From Hyphomicrobium sp. (GTDB lineage: Bacteria; Pseudomonadota; Alphaproteobacteria; Rhizobiales; Hyphomicrobiaceae), in contig JASBTM010000008.1 of NCBI GenBank assembly GCA_030148425.1, positions 62,001-126,000 on the forward strand: 64,000 bases of DNA, written 5' to 3'. The notes below the pieces were generated by a model. It was not told the origin of the DNA. It made no database searches and worked only from the letters and a program-made list of their open reading frames with translations. Position numbers and translations under genes: made by a program. Shown in pieces: positions 28,102 to 38,093 of this stretch (position 1 is the stretch's first letter; each line of letters starts with the position of its first letter).

Positions 28102-28698
28102 ATGCTGATCCTGATCGATAACTACGACAGCTTCACTTACAATCTCGTCCACTATCTCGGCGAGCTTGGGACGGAAAGCGTCGTCATTCGCAACGACAAG
28201 GTTTCCGCCGACGAGGTGCTGGCGAAGAAGCCGAAGGCCATCGTGCTCTCGCCGGGCCCCTGCACGCCGAACGAGGCTGGCGTATGCCTCGAGCTGATTA
28301 AGAAGGCCGGACCAACCATTCCGCTGCTCGGCGTCTGTCTCGGACATCAGGCGATCGGCCAAGCTTACGGCGGCGATGTCATCCGCGCGCCGTCGCCGAT
28401 GCACGGCAAGCTCTCGACGATTACCAACACGGGCCAAGGCATCTTCAAAGGATTGCCAAAGCGGTTCGAGATCACCCGCTACCATTCGCTGATTGTCGAC
28501 CGCGCCACGCTTCCGGATTGCCTCGAAGTGACGGCCGAGACGGACGATGGCCTGATCATGGGCCTGCAGCACAAATCGCATCCGGTTCACGGCGTGCAGT
28601 TCCACCCGGAAAGCATCGCATCCGAGCAGGGCCATGCGCTGCTCGCGAACTTCCTTGAACTCGCGGGCCTGGCGCCCAAAAGCCGCAAGGCAGCCTGA
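28102..28698 (+). CDS. trpG: Anthranilate synthase component II (glutamine amidotransferase)
   Basis: A 198-residue protein from the ATG at 28102 (AAGGG five bases upstream), which gives the usual [19 protein letters not shown] start; the ATG at 28072 would add ten residues. The catalytic cysteine is in [15 protein letters not shown], with His-Glu in [13 protein letters not shown]. It supplies ammonia to TrpE. It starts the block trpG-trpD-trpC-moaC-moeA. Confidence 0.95.
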   Translation: MLILIDNYDSFTYNLVHYLGELGTESVVIRNDKVSADEVLAKKPKAIVLSPGPCTPNEAGVCLELIKKAGPTIPLLGVCLGHQAIGQAYGGDVIRAPSPMHGKLSTITNTGQGIFKGLPKRFEITRYHSLIVDRATLPDCLEVTAETDDGLIMGLQHKSHPVHGVQFHPESIASEQGHALLANFLELAGLAPKSRKAA

Positions 28699-28700
28699 TT

Positions 28701-29750
28701 GTGACAACAACCGCCACCATCGCCAATCCGGCCCGCGAACTGAAGCACCTCATGAGCCGCATCGCGGAGGGCGAGACTCTCGGCGATGAGGGCATGCAGC
28801 AGGCGCTCGATCTGCTCATGTCGGGCATCGCTCCGCCAGTCGCCATGGGCGCGTTTCTGATGGCCGTCCGCGTCCGCGGCGAGACGACGGAAGAAATCAC
28901 CGGCGCGGCCAGATTCATGCGCAGCCGCATGACGACGGTCGACGCGCCCCCCGGAGCCATCGACATCGTCGGGACGGGCGGCGACAGTCGCGGCACCTAT
29001 AACATTTCGACGGCGGCGACGCTGGTAGCCGCTGGTGCTGGCGCCATCGTGGCGAAGCACGGCAATCGGGCGGTGACATCGCTTTCGGGTGCCTCCGACG
29101 TTCTTGCGGCGCTCGGCGTGAAGCTCGACGTACCGCCAGTCATCGTCTCGCGGGCCATCGCGGACGCGGGCGTCGGTTTTCTATGGGCGCCGCTTTATCA
29201 TCCTTCCTTCAAGACGTGGGCGCCGATCCGCGCCGATCTCGGCTTGCGGACGATTTTCAATCTGCTCGGACCGCTCTGCAATCCGGCACAGGTGACGCGA
29301 CAAGTGCTCGGCGTCTATGACCGGAACCACGTCGAGCCGATCGCGGAAGTGCTCCGCAAACTCGGTTCGGTTCACGCCTGGGTCGTCCACGGCGCCGACG
29401 GCATGGATGAGCTGACGACGACTGGCGTGACGCATGTCGCGGAGCTTAAAGACGGCGACATCTACGCATTCGAATTGACGCCAGAAGACGCGGGCCTCAC
29501 GCGCAGCAGCATTGAGTCCCTTCAGGGCGGAGATGCGGAGACCAACGCTGCCGCTATCCACGCCCTCCTTCAGGGCGAACCGGGGCCTTATCGCGATATC
29601 GTGCTGCTTAACGCAGCCGCAGCGCTCGTCGTTGCAGGCAAGGCCGACAGTTTGGGCGACGGCATCGCGAAAGCCGAAGCATCGATCGATAGCGGCCGCG
29701 CGGCGCGGGCTCTCGACCGTCTCGTCGCAGTCACCAACGAGCGCGTGTGA
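28701..29750 (+). CDS. trpD: Anthranilate phosphoribosyltransferase
   Basis: A 349-residue enzyme starting with GTG two bases after the trpG stop. Motifs: IVGTGGDSRGTYNISTAAT (phosphoribosyl pyrophosphate site), AKHGNRAVTSLSGASDVL, and FNLLGPLCNPA. It transfers the phosphoribosyl group to anthranilate. Confidence 0.97.
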   Translation: MTTTATIANPARELKHLMSRIAEGETLGDEGMQQALDLLMSGIAPPVAMGAFLMAVRVRGETTEEITGAARFMRSRMTTVDAPPGAIDIVGTGGDSRGTYNISTAATLVAAGAGAIVAKHGNRAVTSLSGASDVLAALGVKLDVPPVIVSRAIADAGVGFLWAPLYHPSFKTWAPIRADLGLRTIFNLLGPLCNPAQVTRQVLGVYDRNHVEPIAEVLRKLGSVHAWVVHGADGMDELTTTGVTHVAELKDGDIYAFELTPEDAGLTRSSIESLQGGDAETNAAAIHALLQGEPGPYRDIVLLNAAAALVVAGKADSLGDGIAKAEASIDSGRAARALDRLVAVTNERV

Positions 29751-29753
29751 GCC

Positions 29754-30551
29754 ATGGCCGACATCCTCGACAAGATCACGGCCTATAAGCGCGAGGAAAT
29801 CTCGCGGGCGAAAGTTTTGAAACCGCTCCGCGTCATCGCGGAATATGCGCGCTCAGCGCCACATGTTCGCTCTTTCGCAGGCGCAATTGCCGCGAAACAT
29901 GCGGAGAAAAAGCCTGCTCTTATCGCGGAAATCAAAAAGGCTTCGCCGTCGAAAGGCCTGATCCGCGCCGACTTCGATCCGCCCGCGCTGGCCAAGGCCT
30001 ATGAAGCCGGAGGCGCTGCCTGCCTTTCGGTGCTGACCGACCGGCCGTCGTTCCAGGGTGCTCCCGAGTTTCTCACGGCCGCGCGCGAAGCGGTTTCGCT
30101 TCCCGTGTTGCGCAAGGATTTCATGATCGACACGTATCAGGTGGCGGAAGCGCGCGCCTGGGGTGCCGATTGCATCCTCATCATTCTGGCCGAAGTCGAC
30201 GACGCAACAGCACACGACCTCGCGGAGGCGGCGAAAGACTGGGGCATGGACGCCATCGCGGAAGTCCACGACGACGCCGAGCTCGAGCGCGCACTTAAGC
30301 TCGATTGCCGACTGATCGGCATCAACAATCGCAATCTCAAGACGTTCGAGGTGAAACTCGAGACGACGGAGGTGCTTGCTCCACTGGTTCCCTCCGACCG
30401 CATCGTCGTCGGCGAGAGCGGGATCTTCACCCCTGCCGATCTTGCACGTCTCGCGAAGGCTCACGTCAATACGTTTCTCGTCGGCGAAAGCCTGATGCGG
30501 CAGGCCGATGTAACAGCAGCTACGAAAACGCTGCTTGCGCCATCGCCATGA
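29754..30551 (+). CDS. trpC: Indole-3-glycerol phosphate synthase
   Basis: A 265-residue TIM barrel: [84 protein letters not shown]. It closes the indole ring after TrpF, which is not in the window. Its stop overlaps the moaC start (ATGA). Confidence 0.97.
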   Translation: MADILDKITAYKREEISRAKVLKPLRVIAEYARSAPHVRSFAGAIAAKHAEKKPALIAEIKKASPSKGLIRADFDPPALAKAYEAGGAACLSVLTDRPSFQGAPEFLTAAREAVSLPVLRKDFMIDTYQVAEARAWGADCILIILAEVDDATAHDLAEAAKDWGMDAIAEVHDDAELERALKLDCRLIGINNRNLKTFEVKLETTEVLAPLVPSDRIVVGESGIFTPADLARLAKAHVNTFLVGESLMRQADVTAATKTLLAPSP

Positions 30552-31042
30552 GCAAACTTTCGCACATCGACGATAAGGGCGATGCGCGGATGGTCGACGT
30601 GTCAGACAAGGCGGTCACGTCGCGCCAGGCCATCGCCGAAGGCTTTATCGCGATGCAGCCCGAAACGCTCGCCCTCGTCGAAACGGGGCAGGCCAAGAAG
30701 GGCGATGTCATCGGTGCCGCGCGGATTGCCGGAATCATGGCGGCCAAGCGCACGCATGAGCTGATCCCGCTTTGCCATCCGCTCGCGATCACAAAGGCAA
30801 CGGTCGATTTCGAAATTTCGCACGCGCCGACAGGCATTCGCGTGACGTCTGAAGTGAAGGTCTCCGGCCAGACCGGCGTCGAAATGGAAGCGTTGACCGC
30901 GGTTTCCATCGCCTGCCTCACGCTCTACGATATGCTGAAGGCCGCCGACAAAGGCATGACCATCAGCGACGTGCACCTCGTCGAGAAGACGGGTGGCAAG
31001 TCCGGAACCTACAAAGCCGGGCCTCGACCGGCGGACGGCTGA
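30548..31042 (+). CDS. moaC: Cyclic pyranopterin monophosphate synthase
   Basis: A 164-residue enzyme from the ATG at 30548 overlapping the trpC stop; a longer in-frame reading from 30305 is inside trpC and rejected. Motifs: [49 protein letters not shown] and EKTGGKSG. It completes the first step of molybdenum cofactor synthesis with MoaA. Confidence 0.97.
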   Translation: MSKLSHIDDKGDARMVDVSDKAVTSRQAIAEGFIAMQPETLALVETGQAKKGDVIGAARIAGIMAAKRTHELIPLCHPLAITKATVDFEISHAPTGIRVTSEVKVSGQTGVEMEALTAVSIACLTLYDMLKAADKGMTISDVHLVEKTGGKSGTYKAGPRPADG

Positions 31043-31045
31043 CCC

Positions 31046-32257
31046 ATGGCACTCCTCCCCGTCTCCGAGGCGCTGAAGCGCATTCTAGACTCCGCGACGA
31101 CTCTGCCATCAGAGCCCGTCGGATTGCTTCAGGCGCGCGGCCGCACGCTGGCTCAAGCCGTGATTTCGAAAGTCGACAACCCGCCGTTCGATGCGTCGGC
31201 TATGGATGGCTATGCGGTTCGGGCCGAAGACGTCGGCACGGTTCCGTCCACATTGACCGTCATCGGTGAAGCGGGCGCGGGGCGACCCTTCTCGGGCACG
31301 CTCGGTAAGGGCCAAGCCGTTCGCATTTTCACTGGCGCGCGCGTTCCCGATGGCGCCGACACGATTGTCATCCAAGAGAACGTCACGGCGTCCGGCTCCG
31401 CTGTTACCATTTTGGAAACGGCCGCTCATGGCGCAAATGTCAGAACGAGAGGCCAGGACTTTGCGCAGGACGAAACTCTTGTCGCGCCGGGCCGCCTCCT
31501 TACCGCGCGAGACGTTCTAATTTCGGCTTCCTGCGGATACGGCGAACTTCCCGTGGTGCGAAAGCCCGTCGTCGCCATCCTTTCGACGGGAGACGAACTC
31601 GTCGCTCCCGGAAAACCGCTTGGTCCTGGGCAAATTTCCGGCTCGAACGCCTACGGACTTTCAGGCGTTGTCGAGGCTGCGGGCGGCGAAGCTCGCTTTC
31701 TCGGGATTGCGCGGGATTCGCTCGCCTCGCTCGATGAGTTCATTTCCGCTGCGAACGACGCCGACGTTTTGGTGACGAGCGGCGGCGCCTCTGTTGGCGA
31801 TCACGATCTCGTCCGCCCGGCACTCGAGAACGCGGGCGCTAAGCTCGACTTCTACAAAATCGCGATGCGTCCAGGAAAGCCGCTGTTCTTCGGCTCGCGC
31901 CATCCCGGCGGCAAACTGCAATACTGCCTCGGCTTACCGGGCAACCCAGTATCCGCGATGATCTGCGCGCGCGTATTTCTCGTACCGCTGATCGGCCGCC
32001 TTCTCGGGCGCGAAACGCCGTTCGAAGCGCTCGAAGCCGTTCTCACCGATGCTATTCCCGCAAATGGCCCGCGCGAACATTACATGCGCGGTGAATTGGA
32101 CATCTCTACTGTCCCCGCACGTGTAACGGCGTTCAAGAAGCAGGACAGCGGGCTGGTGAAATTTCTTCAGCGCGCAAACTGTCTTGTTGTCGTGCCGGCG
32201 GATGCGCCTGTTCTCGATGCCGGCTCGACCGTGCGCGTGCTGAAACTCGATATTTGA
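31046..32257 (+). CDS. moeA: Molybdopterin molybdenumtransferase
   Basis: A 403-residue enzyme: NPPFDASAMDGYAVRAEDV, GARVPDGADTIVIQENV, VAILSTGDELVAPGKPLGPG, and TSGGASVGDHDLV. It inserts molybdenum into adenylylated molybdopterin. It follows moaC by three bases; the molybdenum cofactor would serve enzymes such as formate dehydrogenase and the formylmethanofuran-related complex, though neither is in the window. Confidence 0.97.
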   Translation: MALLPVSEALKRILDSATTLPSEPVGLLQARGRTLAQAVISKVDNPPFDASAMDGYAVRAEDVGTVPSTLTVIGEAGAGRPFSGTLGKGQAVRIFTGARVPDGADTIVIQENVTASGSAVTILETAAHGANVRTRGQDFAQDETLVAPGRLLTARDVLISASCGYGELPVVRKPVVAILSTGDELVAPGKPLGPGQISGSNAYGLSGVVEAAGGEARFLGIARDSLASLDEFISAANDADVLVTSGGASVGDHDLVRPALENAGAKLDFYKIAMRPGKPLFFGSRHPGGKLQYCLGLPGNPVSAMICARVFLVPLIGRLLGRETPFEALEAVLTDAIPANGPREHYMRGELDISTVPARVTAFKKQDSGLVKFLQRANCLVVVPADAPVLDAGSTVRVLKLDI

Positions 32258-32461
32258 TCTAGCTTCGCCTTTATTTGGCGTTCTCGGAAATACACTCAGG
32301 TCAAAGACGAAAGTTGGATGCCCGCGCGGGATCTATCTGTTAGACTTCAAATATCTCGTGGTTCAGCTCGATATTTGTGCAATATTTCCTGCTCTTATTC
32401 CGGAACATTCGAAGGCCGGGCGCAGTTTTTTGACAACCTAATGTTTGCGAGGGCGTCAAAT

Positions 32462-33301
32462 ATGCTCATTCATATCGGTTATGATATTAGCCTTGAACTT
32501 GCGGCACCTACGCCGCTTCTACTTCTTCTTGATGTTCAAGCCAGCCGTCGCCGCGATATGATTTATGAAGACGCGCTCACGGTTCCGGATGTCGCCGTCT
32601 CTCAAGGGCTCGATCTTTATGGCAACCGCACACAGCGGCTCGTTGCTCCCGCAGGCTCGCTGAAGCTCAGTTATCGCGCCGTCGTTCGCGATTCCGGCGA
32701 GCTGGAAGAGACGCCCTTCAATGCCCGGGAAATTCCGGTGGCCGATCTGCCGAATTATGCGATGCACTTTCTCAGCGGCAGTCGCTATTGCGAAACGGAC
32801 GAACTGACCGCGATCGCTTGGCAGCTTTTTGGCCACGTCCCGCCCGGCTATCAGCGGGTGAAAGCAGTTTGCGATTTCGTGCACAATCGCATCAAGTTCA
32901 ACTATCAGGCGGCGCGTTCTACGCGCACCGCGTTCGAGGCCTATAATGAGCAGACGGGCGTCTGTCGCGATTACGCGCATCTCGCGATCGCGTTCTGTCG
33001 CTGCCTAAACATTCCTGCCGCTTATATCAATGGCTACCTAGGCGACATCGGCGTGCCGCCCGATGCAGCACCTATGGACTTCAGCGCGTGGTTTGAAGCC
33101 TATGTCGACCACCGCTGGATAACATTCGATGCGCGCCACAACGTTCCCCGCACCGGACGCATAGTCATTGCACGTGGCCGCGACGCGGCGGACGTGGCTA
33201 TGGTCACGTCCTTCGGCCAGCACACCCTCGGGGAGTTCAAGGTAATCTGCGAGGAAGTCGCGCCACAGCGCGCTGAGCAATTGACGTCTCGCGCTGCGTA
33301 A
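32462..33301 (+). CDS. Transglutaminase-like cysteine peptidase family protein
   Basis: A 279-residue protein from the ATG at 32462 (GAGGG upstream), which gives the usual IHIGYDISLELAAPTPLLLLL opening; the earlier ATG at 32318 reads through non-homologous sequence. The catalytic cysteine is in TGVCRDYAHLAIAFCRCLN, the histidine in FSAWFEAYVDHRW and the aspartate in TFDARHN. Related genes are common beside alpha-E and circularly permuted ATP-grasp genes, none here. Substrate unknown. Confidence 0.85.
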   Translation: MLIHIGYDISLELAAPTPLLLLLDVQASRRRDMIYEDALTVPDVAVSQGLDLYGNRTQRLVAPAGSLKLSYRAVVRDSGELEETPFNAREIPVADLPNYAMHFLSGSRYCETDELTAIAWQLFGHVPPGYQRVKAVCDFVHNRIKFNYQAARSTRTAFEAYNEQTGVCRDYAHLAIAFCRCLNIPAAYINGYLGDIGVPPDAAPMDFSAWFEAYVDHRWITFDARHNVPRTGRIVIARGRDAADVAMVTSFGQHTLGEFKVICEEVAPQRAEQLTSRAA

Positions 33302-33363
33302 GCCCTTCTCCTTAGGGAGAAGGGCAATGCCTCTCGACCTAACCCTCTCCCCAAAGGGAGAGG
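33302..33363. terminator. Two hairpins between transglutaminase gene and efp
   Basis: Two perfect inverted repeats follow each other: GCCCTTCTCC/GGAGAAGGGC (33302-33325, four-base loop) and CCTCTCCC/GGGAGAGG (33344-33363, loop CAAA). They lie between convergent genes and probably act as a bidirectional terminator. Similar CCTCTCCC...GGGAGAGG palindromes are scattered in many bacterial genomes, so this may also be a small dispersed repeat. Confidence 0.6.
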
Positions 33364-33374
33364 AAACTGGTCGC

Positions 33375-33944
33375 TTAATCCTTCGCGCGCTCGACGTAAG
33401 AGCCGTCTTCCGTCATGACGACGACGCGAGTGCCCGCTCCGATATGCGGCGGCACCATCACGCGCGCACCGTTCGAAAGCTTCGCGGGCTTATAAGACGA
33501 CGATGCGGTCTGGCCTTTGACGACCGGGTCGGCCTCTACGATCTCGAACGTCACGCGCTGCGGCAGCTCGACGGAAATCGGGTTGCCCTCGTGCAGCGAG
33601 ACGAGGCACGTCATGCCTTCCTGCAACCACTGGCCCTGGTCGCCCAGAACGTCTTTCGGAATGGAGATTTGATCGAACGTCTCGGGCTGCATGAAGTTGA
33701 AGCCCATGTCGTCTTCGTAGAGATAGTTGAAATCCTTTTCGTCGAGATAGGCGCGCTCGACCTGGTCCGTGGTGCGATAACGCTCGGTAACCTTCACCCC
33801 GTCGGCGATGCGGCGCATTTCGAGGTGCGTCACCGGCGTGCCTTTGCCAGGATGAATATTTTCCGCATGCATCACGACAGCCAGCTTTCCGTCGAGATCC
33901 AGCACGTTGCCTTTGCGGACCGAGCTTGCAATAACCTTTACCAC
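33375..33944 (-). CDS. efp: Translation elongation factor P
   Basis: A 189-residue protein that relieves ribosome stalling at polyproline. Domain I carries the modification loop NIHPGKGTP, with lysine 34 as the residue expected to receive beta-lysine. Domain III has [11 protein letters not shown] and [11 protein letters not shown]. Both modifying enzymes are encoded divergently 150 bases away, so the modification is expected here. Confidence 0.97.
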   Translation of the reverse strand: MVKVIASSVRKGNVLDLDGKLAVVMHAENIHPGKGTPVTHLEMRRIADGVKVTERYRTTDQVERAYLDEKDFNYLYEDDMGFNFMQPETFDQISIPKDVLGDQGQWLQEGMTCLVSLHEGNPISVELPQRVTFEIVEADPVVKGQTASSSYKPAKLSNGARVMVPPHIGAGTRVVVMTEDGSYVERAKD

Positions 33945-34095
33945 GGGTACGTCTCCGTTCTTAAATCCAACGCGTGCTGCCGCCTCGGGGGCGGCCGGTC
34001 ATCGGAAGCCTTCAGGGAATCTGTCGCGTCTCATACCCGCTTAGCCCCTTGCCGCCAAGTGCGGCAACCCTGTCCAGAATGTCCAAATTACAGGC

Positions 34096-35145
34096 ATGTC
34101 ACAGCATTCCCCCTGGTGGAGCCCAGAACGCCACGCCGACCGCCGCCCTTTTTTGATCGGCCGCGGCCGGATCAAGGCCGCGATCAGGGATTGGTTTCTT
34201 TCGCAAGGATTTACGGAAGTAGAACCGGGCCTGCTTCAGGTCTCACCCGGCAACGAGACGCATTTGCACGCCTTTCGGACGGAAATGGTGAGCATGGATC
34301 TTTCCCGCCACGATCTTTACCTGCACACCTCGCCCGAACTGGCCATGAAAAAACTGCTGGCCGCGGGAGAAACCAAGATTTTTGCGTTCGCTGCGGTATT
34401 TCGCAACCGCGAACGGGGAGCGCTTCACAGCCCGGAATTCACGATGCTCGAATGGTATCGCGCCGACGAGCCGTACCGGAAGCTGTGGGACGACTGCGCG
34501 GCGATCCTGAAAATCGCGGCTGAGGTGGGAGGGCATCAGGAATGGAACTTCCGCGGTAAGAACTGTAGCCCTCGCGCGCCCTTTCAGGCCCTGACATTGG
34601 ACGAAGCATTCCGGCAGATGGCAGGGATCGCCCTCCGCGAAACGACAACGGGGCGCGTGCTCGATCTCGCATCTTTCATGAACGAAGCGAAAGCCTCAGG
34701 CATCCGCGTTGCCGAGGACGACACGTGGCCGGATATTTTCAGCCGCGTTCTGGTCGACAAGATCGACCATCAGCTCGGCTCGCCTGCACCGACAATCCTC
34801 TATGAATACCCCGCCGGAGAAGCAGCGCTCGCTCGCCCCGTTCCGGGTGACCGCGAAGTCGCCGAACGCTTCGAGCTATTCGCGTGCGGTGTCGAACTCG
34901 CCAATGGCTTCGGCGAACTGACAGACGCCGATGAGCAGCGTCGCCGCTTCGAAGCATGGATGGCGGAGAAAGAGCGCATCTACGGGGAACGCTATCCCAT
35001 CGATGAAGATTTTCTCACCGCACTGCGGCTGATGCCTCCGGCGTCCGGTTGCGCGCTAGGCTTCGATCGTCTTGTCATGCTTGCGACGGGCGCAGAGCGG
35101 ATCGATCAAGTGCTATGGACGCCGTTTCCGGAACCAAGCAACTAA
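34096..35145 (+). CDS. epmA: EF-P beta-lysine ligase
   Basis: A 349-residue class II lysyl-tRNA-synthetase-like protein without the anticodon domain. Motifs: RGRIKAAIRDWFLSQGF, VSPGNETHLHAF, VFRNRERGALHSPEFTMLEWY, and GCALGFDRLVMLATGA. It ligates (R)-beta-lysine to lysine 34 of EF-P. Start ATG at 34096. It opens the epmA-GFA-epmB operon. Confidence 0.95.
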   Translation: MSQHSPWWSPERHADRRPFLIGRGRIKAAIRDWFLSQGFTEVEPGLLQVSPGNETHLHAFRTEMVSMDLSRHDLYLHTSPELAMKKLLAAGETKIFAFAAVFRNRERGALHSPEFTMLEWYRADEPYRKLWDDCAAILKIAAEVGGHQEWNFRGKNCSPRAPFQALTLDEAFRQMAGIALRETTTGRVLDLASFMNEAKASGIRVAEDDTWPDIFSRVLVDKIDHQLGSPAPTILYEYPAGEAALARPVPGDREVAERFELFACGVELANGFGELTDADEQRRRFEAWMAEKERIYGERYPIDEDFLTALRLMPPASGCALGFDRLVMLATGAERIDQVLWTPFPEPSN

Positions 35146-35208
35146 CTGAATGGCTCAACGTCCCTCTTCCCATTCGACATGCACGAGGACGACGAGAAGG
35201 AGATTTCG

Positions 35209-35682
35209 ATGGCCGACGATGTTCACACCGGCGGATGCCAATGCGGTGCCATTCGCTTTCGGGTCGAGGGCTCTCTCGAAGACGCATCCATCTGCCATTG
35301 CCGCATGTGTCAGAAGGCCTTTGGCAGCTTCTATGCTCCGCTCGTCAGCGTGCGCGGCGCGAGGCTTGTCTGGACGCGCGGCGAGCCGAAGCGATTTCAA
35401 TCGTCCAATGCCGCCTCGCGCGGCTTTTGCCCGGACTGCGGCACGCCTCTGACATACGAAGCGCCGGATGGCATAGCGATGGCGATTGGCGCCTTCGATA
35501 AACCATCGGACATCGCGCCAAAAGTACAGTGGGGGGTGGAGGCCGAGCTTCCTTACGTCGACTCCATTCCCGGCCTGCCGCGAAAGGGAACACTCGACGA
35601 TCCCAACGCTGCACCCTTCCTTGTGACACTCGTCTCATATCAGCATCCCGATCACGATACCGATGTCTGGCCACCAAAATGA
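35209..35682 (+). CDS. GFA (CENP-V/GFA) zinc-binding family protein
   Basis: A 157-residue protein from the ATG at 35209, preceded by AAGGAG; the ATG at 35179 is less likely. Zinc ligands: GGCQCGAIRF, CHCRMCQKAFGSFY and FCPDCGTPL. The family was named for glutathione-dependent formaldehyde activation, but many members do something else and the H4MPT route here makes that role doubtful. It lies inside the epm operon: its stop overlaps the epmB start (ATGA). Confidence 0.88.
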   Translation: MADDVHTGGCQCGAIRFRVEGSLEDASICHCRMCQKAFGSFYAPLVSVRGARLVWTRGEPKRFQSSNAASRGFCPDCGTPLTYEAPDGIAMAIGAFDKPSDIAPKVQWGVEAELPYVDSIPGLPRKGTLDDPNAAPFLVTLVSYQHPDHDTDVWPPK

Positions 35683-36746
35683 CGTCGATCGAACGAAAGC
35701 TCATCTCGGTAGATGATTTGATCGATGCGGGCTTTGTTCGCGGCAAAGATGCTGGCGCGTTGCGTGAAGTGGGTGCGCGTTACGCCATCGCGATGACGCC
35801 TGCGATGGCCCGTGCGATTGATCCAGCGGACGCTGACGATCCCATCGCGCGCCAATTCGTACCGAGTGCACGCGAGCTTGTTTCTCACCCAGCCGAAATG
35901 GCGGATCCGATTGGAGACAGGCTTAAAAGCCCAGCGCCCGGCATCGTTCATCGCTATGCCGACCGTGTGCTGTTAAAGCTCGCAAGCGTCTGCCCGGTTT
36001 ACTGCCGCTTCTGCTTTCGCCGCGAGATGGTTGGCCCAACAAACGGCGAAACACTCTCGGCCGAGGACTTCGCGGCAGCTCTCGCTTACATCGCCAAAAC
36101 ACCGACGGTCTGGGAGGTCATCCTAACGGGCGGAGATCCGCTTATTCTGTCACCGCGGCGAATTCGGGAGACATCGGAAGCGCTCGCCCACATTGCGCAC
36201 GTCAAAGTCCTCCGGTGGCATACGCGCGTACCGATCGTTGACCCTGCTCGCATAACAGCAGATCTCGTCACTGCCTTGAAGGCAACGCGGCAGACTGTTT
36301 TCGTCGGACTTCACACCAATCACCCGCGCGAGCTGACCGCTGAATCACGAGGCGCGATTTCACGCCTCGCCGATGCAGGCATTCCCCTTCTCAGCCAGAC
36401 CGTGTTGCTCAAAGGCGTGAACGACGACGCCGATACGCTTGAAGCGCTGATGCGCAATCTCGTCGAGCTACGCGTCAAGCCGTATTACCTTCACCATGGC
36501 GACCTGGCACCCGGCACCGCGCACTTTCGCACGACCATCGAAGACGGCCGGAGACTGATGGCCGAACTGCGCCGCCGTCTCTCCGGCATCGCCCTTCCGA
36601 CTTACGTGCTCGATCTTCCTGGCGCGCACGGCAAGGTGCCCGTGGAACATTCGGTGACGGCGGAAGACAGCGGGCACCTTTTCACCGACCGTGACGGCGG
36701 CACGCATCGTTACGAAGATGCTTGCTCTGCCCCTGACGTTCCTTGA
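35679..36746 (+). CDS. epmB: EF-P lysine 2,3-aminomutase
   Basis: A 355-residue radical SAM enzyme. The iron-sulfur motif is CPVYCRFCFRREMVG (C-x3-C-x2-C), followed by WEVILTGGDPLILSPRR and the PLP/lysine-binding region with HVKVLRWHTRVPIVDP and HPRELTAE. It converts alpha-lysine to (R)-beta-lysine, the substrate of EpmA. The ATG at 35679 overlaps the GFA stop. The EF-P hydroxylase EpmC is not in the window. Confidence 0.93.
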   Translation: MTSIERKLISVDDLIDAGFVRGKDAGALREVGARYAIAMTPAMARAIDPADADDPIARQFVPSARELVSHPAEMADPIGDRLKSPAPGIVHRYADRVLLKLASVCPVYCRFCFRREMVGPTNGETLSAEDFAAALAYIAKTPTVWEVILTGGDPLILSPRRIRETSEALAHIAHVKVLRWHTRVPIVDPARITADLVTALKATRQTVFVGLHTNHPRELTAESRGAISRLADAGIPLLSQTVLLKGVNDDADTLEALMRNLVELRVKPYYLHHGDLAPGTAHFRTTIEDGRRLMAELRRRLSGIALPTYVLDLPGAHGKVPVEHSVTAEDSGHLFTDRDGGTHRYEDACSAPDVP

Positions 36747-36756
36747 ATTTCGAAAC

Positions 36757-37092
36757 TTAGCCGAGACGCCAAGCGCTCGTCAGAAATCGCGATGGCGGCG
36801 GTACGCCCTCGTCAAGATCGAGCGCGTCCACGGCATCGAACCATTTGTCTCGCGCGCTCAGCGGCAGCCCCGTTCCGCACCACGGGCAACGATCGATCAA
36901 CAGGTAAGACGCCGTTCCGTCGTGAATGATCAGGCCGTACTCGTTCATGATTTCATTATAGACGATCAGCGAGTCGGCGCAGGCAAAGGGATCGTCGTGC
37001 TCGTCGCAATCGAAGCGGAGCGCATCGACCATTGACGCGCAGCAGTGCTGAACCCCTCGGCTCGCCGGCGACCAGTCGACATCCAACGGCAT
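36757..37092 (-). CDS. DUF6980-type small protein with CPWCG motif
   Basis: A 111-residue protein if started at the ATG at 37092; upstream ATGs at 37173 and 37383 are possible but I see no clear site. The core HCCASMVDALRFDCDEH, DSLIVYNEIMNEYGLIIHDG and CPWCGTGLPLSARDKWFDAV is a recognised small domain of unknown function with several cysteines, probably a zinc-ribbon-like fold. It is convergent with epmB, ten bases apart. Confidence 0.7.
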   Translation of the reverse strand: MPLDVDWSPASRGVQHCCASMVDALRFDCDEHDDPFACADSLIVYNEIMNEYGLIIHDGTASYLLIDRCPWCGTGLPLSARDKWFDAVDALDLDEGVPPPSRFLTSAWRLG

Positions 37093-37477
37093 CCAGAGCA
37101 CCCGCCTGCCTGGAAAAAGCGCTTTCGACACTTGCTCCCCTTTGCGATCGGGATCCAAATCCCGCTGCCACATCCTCCGCATAGATAGTGTTTTCATCCG
37201 GAGGCTGAAGATCATCTTACTAGAACTTTCGTGCAGATTCAGGCTGATGACAGCCCGAATGTGTTTCGGCTTTGGCCGATATCCACCCTCCTGACAACGC
37301 CATCCGGTTGCAAGCCCGTCGCTCTTGGTGTCAAACTGACGCACACATTCCGAGCGAAAATTCCGCGGCGCGCCTGCCTCCATCGCCTTGCGGCCGTCAG
37401 ATCACTGTTCCCTGGGTGACATCATCAAAGGGCGCCGCCTTCTAGAAAGTCCTTGGGGAGAAGGTGGACGTTTTTCG

Positions 37478-37921
37478 ATGTCCCAACGCCCGGAACGGTC
37501 CGAGCGCGGACTCGTCCAGGCAGCGATGGAAGCCATGTCACCCGTTCATGCGGCGCTGGCCGCGATAACATACTTGCTGGTTAAGCACGCCGTCGCCGAC
37601 TTTATGCTGCAGACGGAGCCAATATATCGCCAGAAGGGCCGCTACGGTGCGGCCGGCGGATTATTGCACGCCCTGATCCATATCCTGCTGACGGCACCGC
37701 TCTTCGTGCTCTTTCCAGGCGGCGGACCGGCACTTGCGACCGGCCTGCTTGCCGCTGAATTTCTCGTTCACTATCATATCGATTGGGCCAAAGAGCAGAT
37801 TGTTCGCAGCCACGGATGGTCCTCCCAGGATCGTAATTTTTGGTGGGCTCTTGGCATCGACCAACTGCTCCACGGGCTCACTTACGTAGCCATCCTGTGG
37901 ATTTGGCTCCCATCAAATTGA
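37478..37921 (+). CDS. DUF3307 family membrane protein
   Basis: A 147-residue protein from the ATG at 37478 (GGAG upstream). Four membrane segments, the first carrying KHAVADFMLQTEPIYRQKG, then HALIHILLTAPLFVLF, LLAAEFLVHYHIDWAKEQ and LLHGLTYVAILWIWL. The histidines and acidic residues within the helices are conserved in DUF3307. Function unknown. Confidence 0.8.
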   Translation: MSQRPERSERGLVQAAMEAMSPVHAALAAITYLLVKHAVADFMLQTEPIYRQKGRYGAAGGLLHALIHILLTAPLFVLFPGGGPALATGLLAAEFLVHYHIDWAKEQIVRSHGWSSQDRNFWWALGIDQLLHGLTYVAILWIWLPSN

Positions 37922-38047
37922 ACAGCCGGTTCATTTTTGCGCTTCTGTCATCTTGCGCGCGCTGAAATGGCTCTGCCATATGCGCGCGACGACCAGCTCT
38001 TCGCCAGGGTTTGTCGGCGCTGCGACGTCCCTTTCGTACGCAGCAAC

Positions 38048-38073
38048 GTAACGTTTTCCTCCCCGGCGTCGAA
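38048..38073 (+). promoter_or_regulatory. Candidate SigF-type ECF promoter ahead of the sigma gene
   Basis: The element GTAACG (38048-38053), 16 bases, CGAA (38070-38073) matches the GTAACC-N16-CGAA form reported for Caulobacter SigF promoters in five of six -35 bases and all of the -10, with the exact spacing. It is 20 bases before the proposed TTG start, fitting autoregulation by the ECF sigma factor below. Confidence 0.6.
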
Positions 38074-38093
38074 AACAACTGCAAAGGCGTAGT

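Noticed and set aside
27496-28710. 404-codon minus-strand ORF
   Set aside because: Antisense to sixA and trpG.
33327-34523. 398-codon plus-strand ORF
   Set aside because: Antisense to efp, then out of frame with epmA.
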